Positions 58,004 to 64,000 of a DNA stretch of 64,000 nucleotides are shown piece after piece. Under the pieces are notes generated by a model, which was given only the letters and a program-made list of their open reading frames with translations, did no database searches and was not told the DNA's origin. Each line of letters opens with the position of its first letter. Position 1 is the first letter of the stretch. This DNA is from an uncultured delta proteobacterium. GTDB taxonomy: Bacteria > Desulfobacterota > Desulfovibrionia > Desulfovibrionales > Desulfovibrionaceae. The position numbers and the translations under genes were made by a program. Where the stretch lies: the NCBI GenBank assembly GCA_903835685.1, contig CAILNX010000043.1:124001-188000 (forward strand), in the 5' to 3' direction.

Positions 58004-58763
58004 GGTCAGCGGCGTTCATTATTTCTACGGCCAGGCCCGGGCTCTCTCGGACGTGAGCCTGAACTTGGACCGGGGCGAGGTGGTCAGCCTCCTGGGCATG
58101 AACGGGGCGGGCAAGACCACCCTCCTGAACATCCTGAGCGGGGTTTTGAAACCCACGCGCGGCCAGGTGCTCCTGGACGGCAACCCGGCCCCCAAAGGCC
58201 CGGTCGCCCTGGTGCGCGCGGGCGTGGTCCAGGTGCCCGAAGGCCGTCAGGTCTTTGCCCCGCTCACGGTGCGCGAGAATCTGGAAATGGGCGCGTACAT
58301 CCGCCTGAAAGCGGGCGAAAAGGCTGCCGTGGCCCGGGACCTGGAACGCATGCTGGCCCTGTTCCCCATCCTGGGTACTCGCATAGGCGGCCGGGCCGGG
58401 GACCTCTCGGGCGGGGAGCAGCAGATGCTGGCCATGGCTCGGGGGCTCATGGCCGCGCCCCGCTACCTGCTCCTGGACGAGCCCAGCCTGGGGCTTTCGC
58501 CCAAGGTGGCCGCCGAGATCTTTCGGGTCATCCGGGACCTGCCCGCCACCGGGTGCGGGGTGCTCCTGGTGGAGCAGAACGCCCTGGGCGCTCTCTCGGT
58601 GTCCAAACGGGGCTTCATCCTGACCACGGGCAGCATCCGATTTTCCGGCGACCCGGCGGACATCCTGCGGGACGCCCAACTGCGGGAAGCCTTCCTGGGC
58701 CAGGCCTGCCAGCCCGATCTCTCAAGAGACGGCCAGACGGACGCCCAGGCGGGCCAGGCCTGA
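57996..58763 (+). CDS. livF: Branched-chain amino acid ABC transporter ATP-binding protein LivF-type
   Basis: 255-residue ATPase. Walker A GMNGAGKTTLLN near residue 35, signature LSGGEQQMLAMA, Walker B YLLLDEPSLGLSP, H-loop switch region LLVEQNALGAL. The start is GTG 57996, overlapping the end of livG. The C-terminal 20 residues are hydrophilic and beyond the core. Followed 17 bp later by the GntR gene in the same transcript. Confidence 0.94.
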   Translation: MLEVSGVHYFYGQARALSDVSLNLDRGEVVSLLGMNGAGKTTLLNILSGVLKPTRGQVLLDGNPAPKGPVALVRAGVVQVPEGRQVFAPLTVRENLEMGAYIRLKAGEKAAVARDLERMLALFPILGTRIGGRAGDLSGGEQQMLAMARGLMAAPRYLLLDEPSLGLSPKVAAEIFRVIRDLPATGCGVLLVEQNALGALSVSKRGFILTTGSIRFSGDPADILRDAQLREAFLGQACQPDLSRDGQTDAQAGQA

Positions 58764-58780
58764 ACCAGGACGGAGGCTAC

Positions 58781-59452
58781 ATGGAACGATTGAACCGACA
58801 GTCCCTGGGCCGGGAAGTCACCCGGATGCTCAGGCGCATGATCATCGAGGGCGAGATTCGGCCCGGCGAACGCCTGGTGGAGGACCGTCTGGCCCAAAGC
58901 ATCGGGGCCAGCCGCACCCCCTTGCGCGAGGCCCTGCACCGCCTGGAGCAGGAAGGCGTGCTCACCCGGCGCGAACACGGGGGCTACGAACTGCCCCGGC
59001 TCTCGGCCGCCGAGGTGGAGGAGGCCGTGGAGACCCGAGCCCTGCTCGAATCCTACGCCGCCTCCCTGGCCGCCCGCCGGGCCAAGCCGGAGACCCTCAC
59101 GGCCATGGAGCAGTGCATGGCCTCCTTCAGCCAGGCCCTGGCCCAGGCCGACCACAAGCAGATGGTCCTGTCCAACGCCCAGTTCCACCTCCTGCTCGGA
59201 CAGGCCGCCGGGTCCAAACTTCTCTCCCGGCTCCTGGAGGAACTGGAAGCCCTGGTGGAGCGCATCTCGGTCACCTCTATCGACGGCCAGGAGGCCGGGA
59301 CCTGGTCCGCGCCCGAGCACGACCGCATCCTGGCCGCCCTGCGCGCCCGGGACCCCGAGGCCGCGGCCCAGGCCGCCGGAGACCACGTGCGCCGGGGCGG
59401 GACCTGGCTTCTGGCCCGTTTGGCCCGGGAGCAGCATTCTTCCGATTTATAA
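58781..59452 (+). CDS. GntR-family (FCD) transcriptional regulator of the liv operon
   Basis: 223 residues. N-terminal winged helix: LRRMIIEGEIRPGERLVEDR, then the recognition helix region IGASRTPLREALHRLEQEG. The C-terminal FCD ligand-binding domain has metal-type histidines in AQFHLLLGQ, PEHDRILAAL and DHVRRGG. The start at ATG 58781 has GGAGG upstream. It lies between livF and the binding-protein gene. A palindrome of the GntR type sits over the operon promoter, so local autoregulation is likely. Confidence 0.92.
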   Translation: MERLNRQSLGREVTRMLRRMIIEGEIRPGERLVEDRLAQSIGASRTPLREALHRLEQEGVLTRREHGGYELPRLSAAEVEEAVETRALLESYAASLAARRAKPETLTAMEQCMASFSQALAQADHKQMVLSNAQFHLLLGQAAGSKLLSRLLEELEALVERISVTSIDGQEAGTWSAPEHDRILAALRARDPEAAAQAAGDHVRRGGTWLLARLAREQHSSDL

Positions 59453-59466
59453 ACAAGGAGGATTCC

Positions 59467-60651
59467 ATGAAAAAGCTTTTCACAGCGCTTCTGTTCGTGG
59501 CGGTTCTGACCCTGGCCCTGGCCCTGTCTGCCCAGGCGGCCGAGCCGGTGAAGATCGGGGCCTTTTTCGCCCTGTCCGGGCCAGCGGCGGCCATTGGCAC
59601 GCCCACCAAGCTGGTGGCCCAGATGGCGGCGGACAAGATCAACAAGGAAGGCGGCATTGACGGCCGTCCCATCGAGCTGGTCCTGGGGGACACCGAGAGC
59701 GAGCCCACCAAGGCGGTCATGGTGTTCAAGAAATTCCTCTCCGTGGACAAGGTGGTGGCCATCATCGGCCCCACGCGCACGGACTCGGGCATGGCCGTGA
59801 AGAAGCAGGCCGAGACGGCCATGATGCCCACGATGATGACCGTGGGGGGCGATCCGGTGATCATGGAGGGCATGGTCGGGGACAAGGATTTCGGCACGGC
59901 CCGGTACGTGTTCAAAGCCCCCCAACGCTCGTCCACGGCCGTGGCCAAGGTGTACGGCTATCTCAAGAAAAAGGGCCTGACCAGGATTGGGCTGCTCACG
60001 GCCGGGGACGGATTCGGCCAGGACGGCGAGCGCTGGCTCAAGAAGATGGCCCCGGAGTACGGAATCGAGATCGTGGGCGAGGAGCAGTTCAAGCCCAGCG
60101 ACCAGGACATGAAGCCCCAGTTGGCCAACCTGGCGGCCAAGAAACCCCAGGCCATCGTGTGCTGGACCATCGGACCGGCCGGGGCCTTGGTGTCCAAGAA
60201 CCACCACGCCCTGGGCCTGGACCTGCCCCTGGTGCAGTGCCATGGCCAGCCTGACCCGACCTACATCAAGCTGGCGGGCCTGGCCGCCGAGGGCGACCTC
60301 ATGCCCTCCACCAAGCTCCTGGCCGTGAAGCAGCTGCCGGACTCGGACCCCCAGAAGAAGGTCATCACCGAGTTCGTGCGCCTGTATACCGAGGTCTACC
60401 ACTACGACAAGGACTTCCCCATCAACACCCACTCGGGCTACGCCTGGGACGCCATCTCCCTTCTGGCCGAGGCCATCCGTTCGGCCAAGAGCACCGAGCC
60501 GGGCAAAATCCGGGATGCCCTGGAGAATATCAAGGGCCACGTGGGCGTGAGCGGGGTGTTCACCTTAAGCCCCACGGACCACAACGGGCTGGATGAAAGC
60601 TCCATGGTCATGCTCCAGGTCAAGAACGGGCAGTTCGTGCTGGCCGACTAG
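59467..60651 (+). CDS. Periplasmic branched-chain amino acid-type binding protein
   Basis: 394 residues with a signal peptide (MKKLFTALLFVAVLTLALAL...QAA). Type I periplasmic-binding fold: VKIGAFFALSGPAAAIGTP, ELVLGDTESEPTKAV, AIIGPTRTDSGMAV, then YVFKAPQRSSTAVAKV. It delivers substrate to LivHM. The AIGT/TPTK ligand segment differs from classic leucine-binding proteins, so an organic acid or aromatic substrate is possible. Strong ribosome-binding site AAGGAGG at 59453-59460. Last gene of the operon, ended by the 60700 hairpin. Confidence 0.93.
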   Translation: MKKLFTALLFVAVLTLALALSAQAAEPVKIGAFFALSGPAAAIGTPTKLVAQMAADKINKEGGIDGRPIELVLGDTESEPTKAVMVFKKFLSVDKVVAIIGPTRTDSGMAVKKQAETAMMPTMMTVGGDPVIMEGMVGDKDFGTARYVFKAPQRSSTAVAKVYGYLKKKGLTRIGLLTAGDGFGQDGERWLKKMAPEYGIEIVGEEQFKPSDQDMKPQLANLAAKKPQAIVCWTIGPAGALVSKNHHALGLDLPLVQCHGQPDPTYIKLAGLAAEGDLMPSTKLLAVKQLPDSDPQKKVITEFVRLYTEVYHYDKDFPINTHSGYAWDAISLLAEAIRSAKSTEPGKIRDALENIKGHVGVSGVFTLSPTDHNGLDESSMVMLQVKNGQFVLAD

Positions 60652-60699
60652 GAGGGCATGGGGAAATTGGCCTTGGCCTTCAAAAACGCGCGCCGCCAG

Positions 60700-60735
60700 G
60701 GCCGGACTCCGGGCAATGCCGGGGTCCGGCCTTTT
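60700..60735 (+). terminator. Rho-independent terminator of the liv operon
   Basis: GGCCGGAC (60700-60707) pairs with GTCCGGCC (60724-60731), followed by TTTT, 48 bp after the binding-protein stop. Confidence 0.75.
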
Positions 60736-60813
60736 GGCTTTCCAGACCCGGGGCCAGGCCAGGCTCTGCTTCGGCCAGGGCACGCGTCTGCCCATGCCCA
60801 ATTAATCATTCTC

Positions 60814-60842
60814 TTGGCAACGGGTCGGAGTTCTGGTATTTT
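60814..60842 (+). promoter_or_regulatory. Candidate sigma-70 promoter of the chemoreceptor gene
   Basis: TTGGCA (60814-60819) and TATTTT (60837-60842) with 17-bp spacing, 57 bp before the receptor ATG. No flagellar sigma-28 motif was seen. Confidence 0.5.
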
Positions 60843-60898
60843 CCTAGATGGGGCAAACGACCTACCCCAAGCCTCCAGTCACCTCAAGGGAGCCGCGC

Positions 60899-62581
60899 AT
60901 GAAACCCCTGTTCCTCGCTCTGCAGAGCCTAGCCCTGATCCTGGCCCTGACCCTGGCCGCCCTGGCCTATTCCGGGGCCTCGGCCCAGGCGCTCACGGCC
61001 CTGGCCCTGGCCCTGGCCGCGCCCCTGGCCGCTCTCCTGGCGGCCATGCCGGCCAATGTGTTCAAGCCCCTGGACCGGATTCTGGAAGCGGCCAGGACCT
61101 GCGGCCTTCCGGACCAGAAAGCCCCGGTCGAGGCCGCCGGACAGATGGGCCTGCTGGCCCAGGCCGTGGCCGACCTGCGCGGCCAAGTGTGCGAGGCCCA
61201 GGCCCAGGCCAAGGATCGGGACCAGGAGCTCCAGGAAAACCGGGCCAAGGCCGAGCAGGCCGTGGCCCAGGCCCAGGTGGCCACCAGCATGGCCGAGCGG
61301 GCGCGCCTGGAGGTTCTGCAGCATGCGGCGGGCAAGTTGGAAGGGGTCGTCCAGGGCATTTCCGGCTCTTCGGAGCAACTCTCCGCCCAGATGGGCAAGA
61401 TTTCCACCGGGGCCGAGACCCAGAAGGACCGCATGCGCGAGACCGCCCTGGCCATGGAGCAGATGAACGCGGCCGTGGTGGACGTGTCCCGCAACGCCGG
61501 AGAAGCGGCCGTGAGCGTTGAGAACGCCTCCAGCAAGGCCAGGGAAAGCTCGGCGGTCATCAACCGGTCCATCGAGGCCATCGACCGCATGAACTCCCTG
61601 ACCGGGGAACTCAAATCCAATATGAGCGAACTGGGCGCACAGGCCCAGTCCATCGACCGCATCATCAATACCATCAACGACATCGCGGACCAGACCAACC
61701 TCCTGGCCCTGAACGCGGCCATTGAGGCGGCCCGGGCGGGCGAGGCTGGCCGAGGATTCGCCGTGGTGGCCGACGAGGTCAGAAAGCTGGCGGAAAAGAC
61801 CATGGTGGCCACCAAGGAAGTGGGCGACAGCATCCGGGCCATCCAGGAAGCCACCCGCAGCAACATCGCGGGCATGGACCAGGCCGCCTCCCAGGCCCGC
61901 GAGGCCACGGACATGGCCCGGCAGGCGGGCGAGGCCTTTTCCGAGATCGTGCAGTTCGCCGAGCACAACGCCGAGCAGGTGAGAAGCATCGCGGCCGCGG
62001 CCGAGGAGCAGTCGGCCAGCGCCACGGAGATCAACCGCTCGGTGGACCAGGTCACCCAGGTGGCCATCGAGATGGCCGAAGGCATGCACCACTCGGTCCA
62101 GGCCATCGAGGCCCTGGCCGGGCAGGCCCTGGACCTGGGCGGACTCATCCAGGACATGAAGAACGACACGGGCGACAAGCTCATCTCCTGGAACTCGGAC
62201 CTTTCCGTGGGTATCCGGGAGATCGACACCCAGCACCAGAAGCTCATCGACCTGATCAACGACCTCTACGCGGGCATGCGCTCGGGCCAGGCCACGGCCA
62301 CCATGGGCCAACTCCTGGACAAGCTGGCCGAATACACGGTCTTCCATTTCGGCCACGAGGAAAAGCTCTTCGACCAGCACAACTACCCGGAAACAGCGGC
62401 CCACAAGCAACTCCACAAGAAGCTGACCCAGAGCGTCCTGGACTACATCGCGGACTTCAAGGCCGGCAAGGCCACGGTGTCCAACGATCTCATGGACTTT
62501 TTGCGCGACTGGCTCATCAAGCACATCAAGGGCACGGACAAGCGCTACAGCCCCTTCTTCAACAAGCTCGGGATACGCTAG
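60899..62581 (+). CDS. Methyl-accepting chemotaxis protein with C-terminal hemerythrin domain
   Basis: 560 residues. Two hydrophobic helices (about 5-50) with almost no periplasmic loop between them, then a long coiled coil and the receptor hairpin tip [20 protein letters not shown] near residue 270. The C-terminal 130 residues are a bacteriohemerythrin: [37 protein letters not shown] and HIKGTDKRY supply the di-iron histidine and acid ligands. It would sense oxygen from inside the cell, like Desulfovibrio DcrH, and steer taxis. The start at ATG 60899 has AGGGAG upstream. Confidence 0.94.
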   Translation: MKPLFLALQSLALILALTLAALAYSGASAQALTALALALAAPLAALLAAMPANVFKPLDRILEAARTCGLPDQKAPVEAAGQMGLLAQAVADLRGQVCEAQAQAKDRDQELQENRAKAEQAVAQAQVATSMAERARLEVLQHAAGKLEGVVQGISGSSEQLSAQMGKISTGAETQKDRMRETALAMEQMNAAVVDVSRNAGEAAVSVENASSKARESSAVINRSIEAIDRMNSLTGELKSNMSELGAQAQSIDRIINTINDIADQTNLLALNAAIEAARAGEAGRGFAVVADEVRKLAEKTMVATKEVGDSIRAIQEATRSNIAGMDQAASQAREATDMARQAGEAFSEIVQFAEHNAEQVRSIAAAAEEQSASATEINRSVDQVTQVAIEMAEGMHHSVQAIEALAGQALDLGGLIQDMKNDTGDKLISWNSDLSVGIREIDTQHQKLIDLINDLYAGMRSGQATATMGQLLDKLAEYTVFHFGHEEKLFDQHNYPETAAHKQLHKKLTQSVLDYIADFKAGKATVSNDLMDFLRDWLIKHIKGTDKRYSPFFNKLGIR

Positions 62582-62606
62582 GGGCTCGCCCGTGTGGCAG
62601 GCAGCA

Positions 62607-62638
62607 GAAGAAGAGAAGAAAAAATAATTTCTTCTTGA
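62607..62638 (+). repeat. AT-rich 3' element, copy 5
   Basis: AGAAGAAGAGAAGAAAAAA then TAATTTCTTCTTGAT, 25 bp after the receptor stop. GAAGAAA and TTTCTTC arms are complementary. Diverged from the other copies but has the same placement and base bias. Confidence 0.45.
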
Positions 62639-62733
62639 TGTTGCGCGCCGCGCGCCGCCTGAAAGGATTTGAGGACCGACACCGGGGGGGATTTTCAGGA
62701 CGCGGCTCCGACAGGACGAAAGACCAAAAAATC

Positions 62734-62767
62734 AAAAGGGAAGGGGGATCAACCTCCTTCCCTTTTT
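62734..62767. terminator. Bidirectional Rho-independent terminator
   Basis: AAAAGGGAAGG (62734-62744) pairs with CCTTCCCTTTT (62756-62766), with a T-run on both strands. It sits between the convergent chemoreceptor and DUF4197 genes and can end both transcripts. Confidence 0.85.
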
Positions 62768-62830
62768 TCATGCTTCCAATGAGAATCCGAGGGCCATATC
62801 CGCCCCCGGTCCTGCCCGGAGCGGACAAGC

Positions 62831-63613
62831 CTACTTGCCGCCGAAAACCTTGCGCAGGAGGTCCGTGGACCGGGCGGCCGGGTTCACGCGGATGTCCTTC
62901 TCCTCCTTGCCCACCATGACAAAGAGCCCGTCCACGGCCTTCTGGGTCACGTAGCCGTCCAGGTCCAGGCCCGCGCCCTGGGACAGGGCCGAGGCCGCCG
63001 GGCTGGCGGTCAGGTCCTTGTAGGCCTTGGTGGCCCCCACGGACTGGGTGGCCTGGGCGATGAGCGGCTTCATGCGCTCGGCGATTTTTCCCGCGCTGGT
63101 CTTCTGGAAATAGCGGGTGGCCGAGTCCTCGGGGCCGGTCAGGATGGCCCGGGCATCGGTCAGGGTCATGGCCCGCACCGCGTCGGCCAGGATGGAGGCG
63201 GCCTCGGGCACGGCCTTTTCCGCAGCCCGGTTCATGGACAGGACAAAGGCGTCCAGGAGCCCGCCCTGCCCGGCCAGGCGCAAGGGGGTCTCCAGGCTGC
63301 GCAGGGATTCGGGCAGCAGGATGCGCACGGCCTGGTCCCCGAAATACCCGTCGGCGCGGCCGAGTGCGGTCACGGCCTTCTGGGTTCCCTGGGCCAGGGC
63401 CTCCTTGAGCCCCTGCCCGATCTCGTTATCGGTGAGACCCGAGCCGGAATGTGCGCCCGATTGGCCGCCCGGCTGACCACCAGTCACGGCCGGGACCTGG
63501 GATTTGACCGTGTCCAGCACCTCCCCCCAACCGGCGGCCCGGGCCGGGGTTGCGGAAAGACAGAAGCACAGGGCCAGGGCCAGTGGGGGGACCAGGGCGC
63601 GAAGAGGATTCAT
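62831..63613 (-). CDS. DUF4197-family exported protein
   Basis: 260 residues with a signal peptide (LRALVPPLALALCFCL...ATPARA). The DUF4197 pattern is clear: LTDNEIGQGLKEALAQGTQKAV, GYFGDQAVRILLP, DAFVLSMNRAAEKAVPEA, ILTGPEDSATRYFQKTS and the terminal LDGYVTQKAVDGLFVMVGKEE. Function is unknown; the family is periplasmic and widespread in proteobacteria. The start at ATG 63613 has GGAG upstream; an in-frame extension to 63682 would put charged residues before the signal. Confidence 0.87.
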   Translation of the reverse strand: MNPLRALVPPLALALCFCLSATPARAAGWGEVLDTVKSQVPAVTGGQPGGQSGAHSGSGLTDNEIGQGLKEALAQGTQKAVTALGRADGYFGDQAVRILLPESLRSLETPLRLAGQGGLLDAFVLSMNRAAEKAVPEAASILADAVRAMTLTDARAILTGPEDSATRYFQKTSAGKIAERMKPLIAQATQSVGATKAYKDLTASPAASALSQGAGLDLDGYVTQKAVDGLFVMVGKEEKDIRVNPAARSTDLLRKVFGGK

Positions 63614-63873
63614 GGCGGCTCCAGGGTTGACGGTCAGGTTCAGGAGGCGTCCCCGAGACAGGCCCGGCACGGATCGCGCCATGGGGATAGGCCTTATGCC
63701 TCTCTACACCGGACGCCCGCCTGATGGCAAGGAATCCCGGGGCCGTGTGCACGAAACAGGACCCGAAGGGAGGGAAGAAGCGGAAGACCCGACACGCGGC
63801 CGCCACCCCTTTTCGGTGGACGCCCCTTTCGCGCCCGGCTATCGTCGGCCCAGAAGCCGCAAGGAGGAAGGAC

Positions 63874-64000
63874 CATGGACATGAAACTGGATGACTGGAT
63901 CGTGGGCGAGGGGGCCGAGAGCGGCCGGGAATACTTGGTGCGCACCAAGAAACCCCGCTGCGTGGTGGCCATGGATGAGCCCGAGGAGACCGTGCTCGCG
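63874..64000 (+). CDS. Start of an unknown gene (cut by window end)
   Basis: ATG 63874 with AAGGAGG 8 bases upstream. 42 codons are visible, beginning MDMKLDDWIVGEGAESGREY and continuing hydrophilic with VRTKKPRCVVAMDE. No family can be assigned from this length. The 260 bp before it, shared with the divergent DUF4197 gene, hold no other clear gene. Confidence 0.6.

Overview
The window is about 64 kb of high-GC chromosome. It points to a nitrogen-fixing, sulfate-reducer-type bacterium of the Desulfovibrionaceae. The evidence is a nif cluster with nifI1/nifI2 between nifH and nifD, a tetraheme cytochrome c3, an aldehyde:ferredoxin oxidoreductase, an anaerobic-type cbiG, a UbiD of the length used in futalosine menaquinone synthesis, a UGA-containing selD, and a chemoreceptor with a hemerythrin tail. 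The species cannot be named from the sequence alone.

Layout, left to right. 1-5.9 kb: nifH-nifI1-nifI2-nifD-nifK on the minus strand (nifK runs off the left edge), divergent from a nifV homologue, with a sigma-54 promoter facing each way in the shared control region. 6-9.9 kb: a small-ORF/beta-repeat gene pair, pgeF, a 5-formyltetrahydrofolate cyclo-ligase, a phosphoesterase and rlmH. 10.2-24.6 kb: the most unusual block. Five plus-strand genes encode a TolC-like lipoprotein with an AMIN-like tail, a periplasmic adaptor, a GAF-TM-HlyD protein, a DUF3467 protein and an M50 protease fused to an HlyD domain. They meet tail to tail, 2 bp apart, with a 2346-residue surface protein carrying an N-terminal LEPR-box variant. 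The block looks like a dedicated export or anchoring machine and its cargo, with no ABC ATPase beside it. 24.9-29.2 kb: ubiD, an AOR-family oxidoreductase and a Cys-rich unknown. 29.3-34.4 kb: recQ, hisH, hisF, selD (a selenoprotein whose start must be moved upstream through an in-frame UGA) and a tiny protein of histidine-containing octapeptide repeats. 34.6-38.3 kb: fabG, acpP, fabF, glyA. 38.6-45.1 kb: an acidic repetitive protein, cytochrome c3, and a dCMP deaminase-ribD-ribE-cbiG-cobJ run with overlapping or abutting genes. 45.1-46.8 kb: a small AT-richer accessory patch with a degraded secreted-protein gene and a divergent cro-like/CI-like regulator pair. 46.9-55.2 kb: panB, an M20 hydrolase, mnmG, a large hybrid kinase, an acyltransferase and a PilZ protein. 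55.3-60.7 kb: a complete branched-chain-amino-acid-type ABC operon with its own GntR regulator and a perfect 15-bp palindrome over the promoter. 60.9-64 kb: a hemerythrin chemoreceptor, a DUF4197 protein and the start of an unknown gene.

Five AT-rich, partly self-complementary elements (family AAGAATAAGAA...TTCTTATTCTT) sit just 3' of unrelated genes and stand out from the GC-rich background. No tRNA, rRNA, CRISPR array or intact insertion sequence was seen. Starts were adjusted to the best ribosome-binding site or family start, and uncertain ones are stated.
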